A program made the position numbers and the translations under genes. Positions 27,239 through 38,081 of a stretch of 64,000 bases of DNA are shown piece by piece. The DNA lies in the NCBI RefSeq assembly GCF_001742285.1, contig NZ_MIEK01000081.1:51871-115870 (forward strand), given 5' to 3'. The notes beneath the pieces were generated by a model. It had not been told where the DNA came from and ran no database searches. It worked only from the letters and a program-made list of their open reading frames with translations. Within the stretch, counting starts at the first letter, position 1; the number at the start of each line of letters is the position of its first letter. This stretch comes from Enterococcus rivorum. Its GTDB lineage: Bacteria > Bacillota > Bacilli > Lactobacillales > Enterococcaceae.

Positions 27239-27811
27239 TTATTCATTCTCTTGCAGATATAAACGATGAGAAAAAAATTCAGTATCCTTTGCTAAACGAA
27301 ATAGTTGCGTCGCAATCTCTAATGGCGTCTCTTTATAGTTCTCAATAATCCAATTATTTAAAACGCCACTGCAACCATAAGAAAAGAAACGTGCATAGAA
27401 GGCTTTATCTTCTGGTAATAATTGTTTTTCTTCATCCATTTGATCGAAAAGATTACTGAATAATTTAATGGTAATTTCAGAAAAAGCACTCATTAAAATA
27501 TCCGAATCTGAACTAACTGTGTTATAGTAAAAATCACTTTTTTCTTTCATTGCTTTTAACATTTTCAACGCTTGTTCTTCCCAATTGTCTAAATTTAAAT
27601 CGGTGGAATCCAAATAGACCAAAGAATCCTGCATATACACCCAGCGCAATAAATCGTACTTATCGGTAAAGTGATAATAAAAAGTTTGGCGATTCAAGCC
27701 CACTTCTTTCGTAATGTCTTGGACACTAATTTTACTGAATAGTTTTCGATCACATAGATCAATTAATGCCTTCGCAATTGCCTTTTTAGTAATTTGTGAT
27801 TCGCTCATCAT
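27239..27811 (-). CDS. TetR/AcrR-family regulator, probably of oleate hydratase
   Basis: A 190-residue repressor. The N-terminal helix-turn-helix spans about 20-55, with VGLNRQTFYYHFTDKYDLL as its recognition region. The C-terminal part is a ligand-binding helical bundle of the TetR_C_33 type. It directly precedes ohyA on the same strand, with a perfect palindrome between the genes, so it probably senses fatty acids and controls ohyA. Start ATG 27811 or the adjacent ATG 27808; the latter has better spacing to GTGGGG. Confidence 0.88.
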   Translation of the reverse strand: MMSESQITKKAIAKALIDLCDRKLFSKISVQDITKEVGLNRQTFYYHFTDKYDLLRWVYMQDSLVYLDSTDLNLDNWEEQALKMLKAMKEKSDFYYNTVSSDSDILMSAFSEITIKLFSNLFDQMDEEKQLLPEDKAFYARFFSYGCSGVLNNWIIENYKETPLEIATQLFRLAKDTEFFSHRLYLQENE

Positions 27812-27893
27812 TTTTCCCCACTTCTTGTTGATATGCTAATAATACCAAAAAAAAACGAAAAGAAAAAATCCTTTCGCTGTATTTCTTCAATAG

Positions 27894-27908
27894 TTAAACA
27901 ATGTTTAA
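27894..27908. promoter_or_regulatory. Palindrome upstream of the TetR gene
   Basis: TTAAAC-AAT-GTTTAA forms perfect 6-base arms about 85 bases upstream of the tetR start. It could be an autoregulatory site, though it differs in sequence from the palindrome upstream of ohyA. Confidence 0.3.
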
Positions 27909-27937
27909 GTTACTGAATTTACTGATCTTTTTTATCG

Positions 27938-28149
27938 TTACTTATGATTTCTAAGATTTTTTAAACAATGCCATGCTTTAAGTGCTAAAAAAATGCCATA
28001 TCCTAAGAACACTAAAGCGATAATCGTTACTATCTTTATATTCCTAGTGTTCCAAATACTAATCCTACTATAATAATAATTTGAAATTTTTTTAAGTCTC
28101 TTTCAATGGTGTTAACTTCTTTTCTCCCTAACCTTCTTCTACTTCCCAT
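27938..28149 (-). pseudogene. Frameshifted small membrane protein gene
   Basis: ATG 28149 has the site TAGGAG and reads 37 codons, with a basic start (GSRRRLGRKEVN) and a first hydrophobic helix (FQIIIIVGLVFGTLGI), before a stop at 28036-28038. Another frame then continues without a stop through a second helix (VTIIALVFLGYGIFLALKAW) and a basic tail to a stop at 27938. Together they look like one two-helix protein of about 70 residues broken by a single indel. A sequencing error is an alternative. Confidence 0.5.
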
Positions 28150-28163
28150 AGATTGTCTCCTAC

Positions 28164-28403
28164 CTAACTTGTAACGATGCCTGAACATCTTTTAGAAATG
28201 TCCACTGTACGAGTTTTCCCAGCAAATTCATAGAGATCATCAAAATGGTAGCGGTGGATTTCTGCTAAACCTTTATAAGTACCTACTTCTAGTTGATAAA
28301 TATCCCCTGAATCATAAAGCTTTTTTGCATTCGCTTTACTAAGTTTTTCTTCCATTTTTGCCGACTGAACCTGGTTCTTAATTCCTAGTTTGTTGTTCAG
28401 CAT
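28164..28403 (-). pseudogene. Truncated Fic/DOC-family protein
   Basis: Seventy-nine residues with the N-terminal half of a Fic domain: YQLEVGTYKGLAEIHRYHF, then DLYEFAGKTRTVDISK. The catalytic HPFREGNGR motif, which normally follows some 60 residues later, is absent because the frame ends early (RCSGIVTS). It has a good ribosome binding site (GAGAGGGAG). It is probably a dead remnant of an AMPylating enzyme, perhaps of a toxin-antitoxin type. It lies between ruvB and the frameshifted gene, in a region of decay. Confidence 0.75.
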
Positions 28404-28465
28404 AGTCTCCCTCTCAACGAATCATTGTGATTCAAAAACAGTTTGTCACTGCACTTATCGTTGTA

Positions 28466-29476
28466 TCATTCCTTATAAAATGAATCATACCCAAAATGTT
28501 CATAAGCTAATGACGTAGCAATTCGACCTCTTGGTGTACGCTTTATAAAGCCTTTTTGGATTAAATAAGGTTCGTACATGTCTTCTACCGTTTCTGTTTC
28601 TTCACTGATATTGACAGACAACGTGCTTAACCCAACTGGTCCACCACCATATAGCTCAATCATTGTTTTCAGCAATTTTTGATCCACATAATCTAACCCC
28701 TGATGATCCACCTGCAATAACGTCAGCGCCTGATCCGCAATCTCTCGATTAATAATCCCATCAGACTGCACTTGCGCAAAATCTCGTACTCTTTTTAGCA
28801 AACGATTGGCAATCCGTGGTGTTCCCCGAGAGCGTCTAGCAATTTCAAAAGCCCCCTCTTCAACAATCTCTGTTTGAAAAATATCGGCAGAACGAAGAAC
28901 AATTTCTCTTAAATCGTCATTATTATAATATTCCATATGTGAGATAATCCCAAAACGATCCCGTAATGGTGCAGAAAGCATCCCTGCTCGTGTCGTTGCG
29001 CCAATTAAGGTAAATGGCGGCAAAGGGAAATGGACAGGATGAGCAGTTGTTCCCTGACCCACCATAATATCCACAAAAAAATCTTCCATTGCAGAATACA
29101 ACATCTCTTCTACTACTCTTGGTAAACGATGAATTTCATCAATAAATAAAACATCGCCTGGTTCTAATTCATTCAAAATGGCCACTAAGTCCCCAGGTCG
29201 CTCAATAGCTGGTCCACTTGTTGTCCGGATATTAACCTGCATTTCATTGGCAATCACCATTGCCATTGTTGTTTTCCCTAAGCCCGGTGGTCCATATAAA
29301 AGCGTATGATCCAAGGCTTCTTCACGATTGCGGGCGGCTTCAATATAGATGGTCAATTCTTGCTTCACTTTCTCTTGACCAATATATTGTGCCAGAAGTT
29401 GTGGTCTTAATGATTTTTCAAGAGACGCTTCACTTTCACTACTTTTAGCTGAAAGTAGTCTTTCTTCTTCTGTCAT
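28466..29476 (-). CDS. ruvB: Holliday junction branch-migration helicase RuvB
   Basis: The 336-residue AAA+ motor of the RuvABC complex, which forms hexamers that drive branch migration during recombinational repair. Walker [10 protein letters not shown] lies at about 62-70, Walker B DEIH follows, sensor 1 is GATTRAG, and the C-terminal winged-helix DNA-binding domain is present with [11 protein letters not shown]. It follows ruvA by 12 bases with the ribosome binding site AAGGGGG, the usual order in Firmicutes. Confidence 0.98.
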   Translation of the reverse strand: MTEEERLLSAKSSESEASLEKSLRPQLLAQYIGQEKVKQELTIYIEAARNREEALDHTLLYGPPGLGKTTMAMVIANEMQVNIRTTSGPAIERPGDLVAILNELEPGDVLFIDEIHRLPRVVEEMLYSAMEDFFVDIMVGQGTTAHPVHFPLPPFTLIGATTRAGMLSAPLRDRFGIISHMEYYNNDDLREIVLRSADIFQTEIVEEGAFEIARRSRGTPRIANRLLKRVRDFAQVQSDGIINREIADQALTLLQVDHQGLDYVDQKLLKTMIELYGGGPVGLSTLSVNISEETETVEDMYEPYLIQKGFIKRTPRGRIATSLAYEHFGYDSFYKE

Positions 29477-29488
29477 TTTAAAGCCCCC

Positions 29489-30100
29489 TTATCGTTTCAT
29501 CATGAATTTCAATGCGTTGCGTAAATATTCATCGGTTGGTTGGACACCTAATTCTTCCAATTTCGGTGTAATTCGCTTAATTTCTTTATCACTGTAGCCT
29601 AATGCACTTAAAGCTTCTTGGGCTTCAGCCAATGATTGATTGCTCGTTGGCACTGGAACATCTTGCGCCATCGCTTTGACTGCAGCTTCCGAAGCTTCTA
29701 AATCGCCAAGTTTTCCTTTTAAATCTAGGATCATTTGTTGGGCGGTTTTTTTCCCAACTCCTGGGAATTTTGTAAGGTATGTCGCATCTTCATTTTCAAT
29801 AGCATTGATTAAACCGCCATGATCTTCTGACGCCATGATAGCCAAGCCACTTTTCGGACCAATCCCTGAAACGCTAATTAACTTTAAAAAAAGCTGCTTT
29901 TCTTCTAAATCACTAAATCCATATAGAGAATGAGCATCTTCTCTTACAACTTGATGAAGATAAATTTTACTATCTATATCTGTTTTTCCTGAATAACGGT
30001 ATGGGTTACTGACTAAAACCTGATAACCGATTCCATTTGTTTCCAACACAATATAATAAGGACTAATAAACGTCACTCGACCAATAATATACTCGTACAT
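29489..30100 (-). CDS. ruvA: Holliday junction DNA-binding protein RuvA
   Basis: A 203-residue protein that binds four-way junctions as a tetramer and loads RuvB. It has the N-terminal OB fold ([14 protein letters not shown]), the double helix-hairpin-helix region ([13 protein letters not shown] and [13 protein letters not shown]), and a C-terminal RuvB-binding domain ([13 protein letters not shown]). I chose ATG 30100, which has AGGTGA upstream and gives the normal N-terminus. Confidence 0.97.
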   Translation of the reverse strand: MYEYIIGRVTFISPYYIVLETNGIGYQVLVSNPYRYSGKTDIDSKIYLHQVVREDAHSLYGFSDLEEKQLFLKLISVSGIGPKSGLAIMASEDHGGLINAIENEDATYLTKFPGVGKKTAQQMILDLKGKLGDLEASEAAVKAMAQDVPVPTSNQSLAEAQEALSALGYSDKEIKRITPKLEELGVQPTDEYLRNALKFMMKR

Positions 30101-30258
30101 TCCTTCACCTTTCCTAATTAACACTTTTTACGTACATATGTTTCTATTTTAGCATAAAACAGGAAAAACCAGTAGTTTTGAAAAAAATAACTGTATAGCA
30201 AATTTAGCGTTTTCAGGTGACTGTCGCCCGATATCGTGGTCAGCAATCCATTTATCGA

Positions 30259-31116
30259 TTAAATATCTTTTACACAACGGAATCCCATGTTGTTACTTGC
30301 AGACATCCCTGTATTTCCATTTCTAGCGGCTATTCTATAGCGATTGCAATAGGTATGATGACAGAGAAAAGATCCCCCTTTAATTGCATAGTATTGATCA
30401 TCAACTTGCTGGTGTTGTTTCCAAAAAGTCTTGCCATCCATATTGTTAAAGGTTTCTAGTGAAATCCTACCAGGGTTGACACACCACTCCCAAACATTAC
30501 CAATCATTTGATAAAGGCCGTAATCATTAGGAAGGTAGTGCTTTGCTGGAGCGGTACCGTCAAAACCATCTGCGTGAATATTGTTATCTGGAAAATCACC
30601 TTGCCAAATATTGCAACGATGTTCACCATTAATCAGCAACTCCTTGCCCCATGGATATTGATCAAAATTATTTCCTCCTTTAGCGGCAATTTCCCATTCC
30701 GCCTCTGTAGGCAATCTTTTTTCAGCCCAGATACAATAAGCTACTGCATCATTTCTAGAAACTTGCGTAACTGGATGATCCATTCGACCAGTAATCGTAG
30801 AATTAGCTCCTTCTGGATGACGCCAATCAGCTTTTTTCACCCCATACCACCATGATAATCCCCCTACTGTTTGCGACTGCTTCTTTGTCACTTCATCTAA
30901 AAAATAATGAAAAACAAATGACCAACCTAATCGCTCCGCTTCTGTAACATAACCTGTTGCTTCGACGAATGATAAAAAGTCTTGGTTCGTCACGGTCAAA
31001 GAATCTATCAAAAAATCGTTTATCGTTACTTGAATTGCTGGTCCTTCCAAATCTGTTGGTACCCCCACACCGGAATTTGTTCCGATTTGGTAGCTCCCTC
31101 CCAAAATTTTTTGCAT
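30259..31116 (-). CDS. Formylglycine-generating enzyme (FGE/SUMF1 type)
   Basis: A 285-residue cytosolic oxygenase that converts the active-site Cys of type I sulfatases to C-alpha-formylglycine. The catalytic pair is visible as Cys252 and Cys257 in GGSFLCHHTYCNRYR, matching the GGSYMCHRSYCYRYR of human FGE. The family marks GNVWEWC and LPTEAEWE are present. It lies beside a sulfatase with a CVPSR motif, so the pair is complete. FGE uses oxygen, unlike the radical-SAM anSME route of anaerobes. Start ATG 31116 is preferred to the adjacent ATG 31119 for spacing to AGGGG. A repeat element separates it from the sulfatase gene. Confidence 0.93.
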   Translation of the reverse strand: MQKILGGSYQIGTNSGVGVPTDLEGPAIQVTINDFLIDSLTVTNQDFLSFVEATGYVTEAERLGWSFVFHYFLDEVTKKQSQTVGGLSWWYGVKKADWRHPEGANSTITGRMDHPVTQVSRNDAVAYCIWAEKRLPTEAEWEIAAKGGNNFDQYPWGKELLINGEHRCNIWQGDFPDNNIHADGFDGTAPAKHYLPNDYGLYQMIGNVWEWCVNPGRISLETFNNMDGKTFWKQHQQVDDQYYAIKGGSFLCHHTYCNRYRIAARNGNTGMSASNNMGFRCVKDI

Positions 31117-31196
31117 CATTTCCCCTACTTTCTTTGAGATTTATTTTTTATGTTCACATTTTTTTGATTGTTTTGAACCTTTTTAGATAGAATGAA

Positions 31197-31366
31197 GAGG
31201 ATGGGACAAAACTAATAATCAGTTTTGTTTCATCCTCTAAATCCGAATAAACGGTAGTCAAAAGTCTGGGTCTTCGGAAATTTCCCGAAAATCACGCAAT
31301 CCATAAAGCGTATGGTGTGCTTTTCGGTCTAATTTCTCGCCCCAAAACGACTTCTGTCTCACCCTC
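31197..31366. repeat. 170-base MITE-like element with terminal inverted repeats
   Basis: The left end GAGGATGGGACAAAA and the right end, read from the other strand as GAGGGTGAGACAGAA, are imperfect inverted copies (12 of 15). The left end also folds on itself (GACAAAACT ... AGTTTTGTTTC). It has no open frame. Related pieces occur at 5626, 10759 and 25190. It sits between the sulfatase and FGE genes and may cut or attenuate their shared transcript. Confidence 0.65.
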
Positions 31367-31381
31367 TTCTAAATAAATTAT

Positions 31382-32869
31382 TTATCTCTTGTCTCTTTTG
31401 TTAGGAACAAAATCAGTTGTTTCCATGTAAAACCTTGTTATTCGTTGTTGCATCTTAACAAGAACTTCTTGATATTCTGGCAGTTCTGCAAGGTTCTTTA
31501 TTTCCATTGGATCTTGTTCTAAATCATATAATTCATCTTGCTCATAGAGACGCATAGTATATTTGTATTTTCCCATACGGCACATCAATGCTTTCGTATG
31601 TTCTGGTCCTTCACTACATTGGGTAGATAATCGTGGCCAATAAGGTGATTCTGGACCATGTCCACTTTCCATCGCTTGGGTCTCCCCATGAATACGACCT
31701 CCCTCACAAAAAACAGCATCTTTGTGCTCTTCAGCCCCCGCTACACTTGCTAGTAATGATTTTCCGAACTGAGTATAAGATAAATCAAATCCGCCCAATT
31801 CTGCTACTGTTGCTGGAATATCTACTAACTCTACTTGAGCCTTAGAAATTCTGGGTTTAACTGGAACTCCTTTAGCAGGCTTAATTAACAATGGAACATT
31901 CGAAATTGGATCCTCAAAACAATTTTGGGCTTTCTCTGTAATTGTATAATCTCCGGTATAATCTCCATGATCACTGAAGACAAGTAGATTTGTCTCATCA
32001 TACAGTCCTGTTTCTTTCAGTTTTTCCTTAATTAGACCCAACTGGTAATCAAAACGTGAAACCATAGCTAAATAAGTCCCTCTCAACTCATCAAAACGTT
32101 CTTCTGTCCACTCATTGAGTTTTTGCTTTTCGTTAATTCCATACAGCATACTTGCTTTATTAGGGATGTCCTTAACATTCGGTCTTCTTTCTGGTAATTT
32201 ACTTCGATCAATACTGGAGTACCATGGATCTTCACAAGCATATGGTGGATGTGGAAACATCAGTGTACAGTATACAAAAAATGGTTTTCCTTCTTTTTCT
32301 TTGCCTTTTCGGTCAATGTACTCCAATGCTTTTTCTACACAATTCCAGTCCGCTTTCCCGTAACCTTCTCTATCGGGAAGTTTTCCCATATAAAATGAAT
32401 AGTGTGTATCACCACTAAGCATTTTTTTGTATAGTCGTTTTGTATCTTCATTCATATCGATTGAAAGACTCATTCCATCACTAATGACATCTCTCGTATT
32501 TTCGTCAGTTTCGCCATCATAGTATTCATCGCAATGCTCTGTTTTAGGCTTGTCCGCAGGAACAAAATCGTTTCTACCAATCCAGATGACCTCATAACCA
32601 TTCTCTTTCATTTCTTTCAAAATACTTGGCTCTTCTTCGCGTCGCAAATAATGCATGGTTCGATGACCGTTTGTATGAGGATATAAACCTGTTAAAAAAC
32701 TATTTCTAGACGGTACACAAACTGGATTTTGACAATAGGCATTTTCAAAAGAAACTCCTTCTTCTACGAGAGCATCTAAATTAGGGGTAATGGATGCTGG
32801 ATTCCCCCTATGAGCCATTGAATCCGAGCGCATTTGGTCAGCAACAAATAAAAATATATTCTTTTTCAA
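31382..32869 (-). CDS. Type I (formylglycine) sulfatase, cytosolic
   Basis: A 495-residue alkaline-phosphatase-superfamily sulfatase. Metal-binding Asp11 (FVADQMRSD), the maturation signature CVPSR with Cys51, the GLYPHTNGHR continuation and a second metal site FSDHGDYTGDY are all visible. There is no signal peptide or helix, so it works in the cytosol, presumably on sulfated sugars already imported by the PTS. The start is TTG 32869, behind AGGAGG. It follows the EIIBCA gene by 11 bases, tying it to this transporter. Substrate cannot be read from sequence; a sulfated hexose or hexosamine is likely. Phosphatase or phosphonate hydrolase activity is less likely given the Cys-type motif and FGE neighbour. 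Confidence 0.93.
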   Translation of the reverse strand: MKKNIFLFVADQMRSDSMAHRGNPASITPNLDALVEEGVSFENAYCQNPVCVPSRNSFLTGLYPHTNGHRTMHYLRREEEPSILKEMKENGYEVIWIGRNDFVPADKPKTEHCDEYYDGETDENTRDVISDGMSLSIDMNEDTKRLYKKMLSGDTHYSFYMGKLPDREGYGKADWNCVEKALEYIDRKGKEKEGKPFFVYCTLMFPHPPYACEDPWYSSIDRSKLPERRPNVKDIPNKASMLYGINEKQKLNEWTEERFDELRGTYLAMVSRFDYQLGLIKEKLKETGLYDETNLLVFSDHGDYTGDYTITEKAQNCFEDPISNVPLLIKPAKGVPVKPRISKAQVELVDIPATVAELGGFDLSYTQFGKSLLASVAGAEEHKDAVFCEGGRIHGETQAMESGHGPESPYWPRLSTQCSEGPEHTKALMCRMGKYKYTMRLYEQDELYDLEQDPMEIKNLAELPEYQEVLVKMQQRITRFYMETTDFVPNKRDKR

Positions 32870-32880
32870 AATAATTCCTC

Positions 32881-34830
<1,950 letters not shown>

Positions 34831-34834
34831 CTAT

Positions 34835-34907
34835 AAAAAAGGCAAGACCAAATTAGTCTACTAAAAAAGTAGCTAATTTAAGTCTTGCCTGCTTTACCAG
34901 TAACACC
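34835..34907 (-). promoter_or_regulatory. RAT antiterminator overlapping a terminator before EIIBCA
   Basis: On the minus strand the sequence from 34907 to 34882 reads GGTGTTACTGGTAAAGCAGG and then CAAGAC, a close match to LicT/BglG RAT sites. It overlaps the 5' arm of a terminator (GGCAAGAC ... GTCTTGCC, then six T). LicT binding would block the terminator and let EIIBCA-sulfatase be transcribed. It begins right after the licT stop codon. Confidence 0.85.
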
Positions 34908-35732
34908 TTAATTATTGGTTATTAATTTTTGAACGTGCAACGAAAGATACATTTTTTCATCATCATTGAGCGTTACTTTCAAATATTGCTCAATTAGCAA
35001 AACTGTTTCATACGCTGCTGAATAGTTTTCTATAATATGAGCGAGTAATAAATTCGTTTCTTCTTGTTTGTTTGTTCGTGTCAATCGCTTAAAGAAAAAA
35101 CGTAAATGAGTGATAAAACGATCATAAGCCAGAGAATCTTCATCTATTTCCACTTTATTGTGCATTCTGATAATCGATAAAATATCTTTGATTTTTTTAG
35201 CAATACTCAGGGCCTCTTCAGACTGATTAAAACTTGTACCAAGTTGAGCATTAATCAAGTGCATAGCAATATTTCCTGCTTCAAATTGTGAGAATTCAAC
35301 TCCTGTACGTTCTTTAATCATTTCAATTGCCTTCATTCCGACATCAAATTCTTTTGAGTAAAATTTTTTTATCTCCCAAGAAAGCTGATTGCCAATATTT
35401 ATTCCTTCTTTATGAAGCTTGATTGAATTATCAATATGATCTGTAAGTGAGACATAAATCGTATCACTCATTTCAATTGAAAGTTTGCTTTTGGCCATTT
35501 CAATAATATCGTCCGATAATTTAATATACTCTAATGGGATGTTTTCCAATAATTCTGAAAAGCGTTCTGCTGTGGTGTTTTGCTGCATAACAAATACTTT
35601 TTCAAGTTTTTCTACATCAGCAGATTCACCCGCCTTTTTTTTAAATCCAATTCCCGTTCCTAACCAAATGTAATCTTTACCATCCTTTTTAAGCAATACA
35701 GCATTATTATTTAATATTTTTTTTATTTTCAA
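34908..35732 (-). CDS. BglG/LicT-family transcription antiterminator
   Basis: A 274-residue RNA-binding protein. It has an N-terminal CAT domain (about 1-55, beginning MKIKKILNNNAVLL) and two PTS regulation domains, PRD1 (about 60-165) and PRD2 (about 170-274), with conserved His residues, for example in SLTDHIDNSIKLH. PTS phosphorylation controls its dimerisation. The start is probably TTG 35732, which matches LicT N-termini and lies 8 bases after GGGGG; GTG 35735 is close by. RAT sites lie before it and after it, so it controls its own synthesis and EIIBCA. Confidence 0.9.
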   Translation of the reverse strand: MKIKKILNNNAVLLKKDGKDYIWLGTGIGFKKKAGESADVEKLEKVFVMQQNTTAERFSELLENIPLEYIKLSDDIIEMAKSKLSIEMSDTIYVSLTDHIDNSIKLHKEGINIGNQLSWEIKKFYSKEFDVGMKAIEMIKERTGVEFSQFEAGNIAMHLINAQLGTSFNQSEEALSIAKKIKDILSIIRMHNKVEIDEDSLAYDRFITHLRFFFKRLTRTNKQEETNLLLAHIIENYSAAYETVLLIEQYLKVTLNDDEKMYLSLHVQKLITNN

Positions 35733-35748
35733 CACTGCATCCCCCTTC

Positions 35749-35841
35749 AAAAAAGGCTATACCTTAATACAACCGTACACCATATTGTGCACAGCTCTAT
35801 TAAGGTATAGCCTAAATGTCCTATTCAGTAACTACCCCTTC
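35749..35841 (-). promoter_or_regulatory. RAT-like site and leader terminator before licT
   Basis: On the minus strand GTAGTTACTGAATAGGACAT, a weaker RAT match with the GTTACTG core, precedes a strong terminator with 15-base arms (GGCTATACCTTAATA at 35755-35769 and its complement at 35798-35812) and six T. Full-length transcription of the antiterminator gene therefore needs antitermination, giving autoregulation. Confidence 0.8.
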
Positions 35842-35852
35842 AATTCACAGTA

Positions 35853-35883
35853 ATTATAGCAAAAAAGTTTAAACGTGTAAACG
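35853..35883 (-). promoter_or_regulatory. Promoter with overlapping operator for the licT operon
   Basis: TTTACA (35881-35876) and TATAAT (35858-35853) are 17 bases apart on the minus strand, with an extended TGC before the -10. The -35 overlaps the symmetrical sequence GTTTAAACGTGTAAACG (35867-35883), a likely repressor site, perhaps for the neighbouring GntR regulator or a LacI-type protein. This is the best promoter in the sulfatase island. Confidence 0.8.
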
Positions 35884-36002
35884 TTTTTTTATTTCTTTAT
35901 TCATTGAAAAGAAGCAATCATTTTTTTTGCTAGGATTCCCCAAAAATAAAGTTTGGGTTATAAAAAATAGTAACACTTATCGTTCAGAGATTCCCCCTCA
36001 AT

Positions 36003-36722
36003 TTAATCGTTAAATGAGCTTCTATTGATAACAAACTCCGTTTTATCATAGGGGCTTTTAGAAATAGAATACTCAAAAGGGGTGCCATTTTCTAAATAAA
36101 CGATTTGTTCCACTTCTAAAACTGGGTCTTCTTCTTTTAAAGATAGGTATTTTTTTTCCTTATCATTAGGTTTCGCAGCACGAATCACTCGATTCACACC
36201 ACTTGGATTCAGGTGCAATTGATTTCTAATGTAATCATAGATAGAGCCCTCTAGTGTTGCTTGTGTCATACCTGAAATCAAATCTGCTGGAAACAAGCTA
36301 TATTCTAGCTTAAAGGGCTCTTTGTCAGCAAAGCGCAGTCGGATGGTATCGTATACTGGTACCTCTTTTTTTATCATTAAATATTCACACTCTGTCTCGG
36401 TTGGAAATCTCACTTCAAAAGCTATTACTTTTGTACTGATTGTGCGATCATCATTTAAGCGCTTAGAAGTTCCTTTAACAGAATCGCCTACCATACTGTG
36501 ATCTGAAATCAACGCATTCTTTTTAACATACATCCCTGACCCTTGTCTGCTGTACACTAATCCTTTTTGAACCAAAATTTTTATCGCTTTTTGAATAGTA
36601 ACCCTCGTTGTATCATATTCCTGCGCTAATTTCACTTGATCTGGCAAGGGTGCTCCTAGCAAATACTGTCCAGATATTATTTTTTGTTCAATCTCGTCAG
36701 CAATATGCTTATATTTAGCCAT
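36003..36722 (-). CDS. GntR-family (HutC subfamily) regulator
   Basis: A 239-residue regulator. The winged helix-turn-helix (about 5-68) includes LAQEYDTTRVTIQKAIKILV and the wing QGSGMYV. The UTRA effector domain (about 90-235) follows. HutC/UTRA regulators sense sugars or sugar phosphates; NagR binds GlcNAc-6-P. It lies between the EIIC gene and the promoter of the licT operon, so it may control both. ATG 36722 has GGGGG 6 bases upstream. Confidence 0.92.
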   Translation of the reverse strand: MAKYKHIADEIEQKIISGQYLLGAPLPDQVKLAQEYDTTRVTIQKAIKILVQKGLVYSRQGSGMYVKKNALISDHSMVGDSVKGTSKRLNDDRTISTKVIAFEVRFPTETECEYLMIKKEVPVYDTIRLRFADKEPFKLEYSLFPADLISGMTQATLEGSIYDYIRNQLHLNPSGVNRVIRAAKPNDKEKKYLSLKEEDPVLEVEQIVYLENGTPFEYSISKSPYDKTEFVINRSSFND

Positions 36723-36757
36723 TTTATCCCCCTAATTTTGTCGAAAATCACTTACAC

Positions 36758-38059
36758 TTAAACGGACGTGATTCCATTTTCTTCATTTAATAATTGTTTA
36801 TCATACGCTTTAAAAAACGGATAGTAGATCAGAGTTAAAATCAATAAATTAACTATTTGAAGAACCGCACCAGAGATGTTTCCACCTGTTAATAAGAAGC
36901 CACCGATTCCTACTGGCATCGTAAATGGCACAACGGTTACAACACGAGCGACGACATTAAAATACATTGCTCCATAGCTAATCATAGTCACGATCACAGG
37001 TCCAAAAATGAAAGGAATCATCAAAACAGGATTCATCACAATTGGTAAGCCAAACAGGACTGGTTCATTGACATTGAAGATTGCTGCTCCAATGGATAGC
37101 TTCCCAATTTCTTTCAATTGGGTGCTCTTGGCAAAAAAGACCATTAATACAACTAGCCCTAACGTACCACCTGAGCCCCCTATCATAACGAACACGTTAA
37201 ACCACTCTTTGGTTAAGATATTCGGGATTGCTTGTCCATTTTCAAAAGCTACCCGATTGGCATCCATCATTACATTCAATACTGGTAACATTACACCCCA
37301 AACGACCGCTGCACCGTGAATACCGCAGCACCACATGATTTGCATAAATAAAATAATAGCAATAGCTCCCCAGAAACTACCACTTATTTTTGTTAAAGGT
37401 TCCGTCAATAAGGTAGCAATGACATTATGGATATTATCAAAAGCCGTTTGTTCCAAGCCAATTTTTACCGCTAATAAGATTATAACGATTATCCCTGCTG
37501 GAATCAATGCTGCAAAACTTTTCGAGACAGCATCTGGTACACTTTCTGGCATTTTTATGACAATATTTTTCTTAGTGATTATTCGATACATTTCTACCGA
37601 GAAGAGGGAGATTAGAATTGCTACAAACAGTCCTTGACTCCCAGTATACTTTGTCGATAATGCAATTAAGGTTGTATCTCCTACGACATGAACTAGTGGC
37701 GTTACTAGAACGAAGCTGATAAAAGAAAGACTGACTGAGATAATCGTGTTCAAATTGTAAGACTTTGCTAAGTTATAAGAGATTCCTAACAACGAAATAA
37801 TCGCAATCATATCAAAAGTTGCCGTGACAGGATAGGTTAGCCACTGCTTGAAAACCATCCCTTGAGGATCTGTTTGCATATAATTCATATAACTAGCAAT
37901 CGGTAAGTTCGCAATAATTAGAAAGATGGAACCGACAATTAGGAATGGAATGGACAGCATCATCCCATCTTTAATCGCTGCTAAATGCCTTTGAGAGGCA
38001 ACTTTACTACCAAATGCCAACACTTTTTCTTCCATGAAAGTCATTATTTTATTTTTCAT
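36758..38059 (-). CDS. PTS EIIC, lactose/cellobiose family
   Basis: A 433-residue membrane permease with about ten helices and the CelB-type opening around LAAIKDGMMLSIPFLIVGSIFL. A motif-rich loop, FNVNEPVLFGLPIVMNP, holds the conserved Asn-Glu-Pro of this family. It needs EIIA and EIIB partners, which are not encoded here, so it must borrow them. Its neighbours suggest an amino-sugar or oligosaccharide substrate. ATG 38059 is chosen because AGGAG lies 8 bases upstream; GTG 38068 has none. Confidence 0.93.
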   Translation of the reverse strand: MKNKIMTFMEEKVLAFGSKVASQRHLAAIKDGMMLSIPFLIVGSIFLIIANLPIASYMNYMQTDPQGMVFKQWLTYPVTATFDMIAIISLLGISYNLAKSYNLNTIISVSLSFISFVLVTPLVHVVGDTTLIALSTKYTGSQGLFVAILISLFSVEMYRIITKKNIVIKMPESVPDAVSKSFAALIPAGIIVIILLAVKIGLEQTAFDNIHNVIATLLTEPLTKISGSFWGAIAIILFMQIMWCCGIHGAAVVWGVMLPVLNVMMDANRVAFENGQAIPNILTKEWFNVFVMIGGSGGTLGLVVLMVFFAKSTQLKEIGKLSIGAAIFNVNEPVLFGLPIVMNPVLMIPFIFGPVIVTMISYGAMYFNVVARVVTVVPFTMPVGIGGFLLTGGNISGAVLQIVNLLILTLIYYPFFKAYDKQLLNEENGITSV

Positions 38060-38081
38060 TTTTTTCACTCCTTATTAAACT

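Noticed and set aside
31382..32869. Phosphonate monoester hydrolase or alkaline phosphatase
   Set aside because: The CVPSR maturation motif and the adjacent FGE gene favour a sulfatase, although some hydrolases of this superfamily share the motif.
34835..34889. A simple terminator ending the licT gene
   Set aside because: The upstream arm overlaps a clear RAT sequence and the EIIBCA gene follows on the same strand, so it is a regulated terminator.
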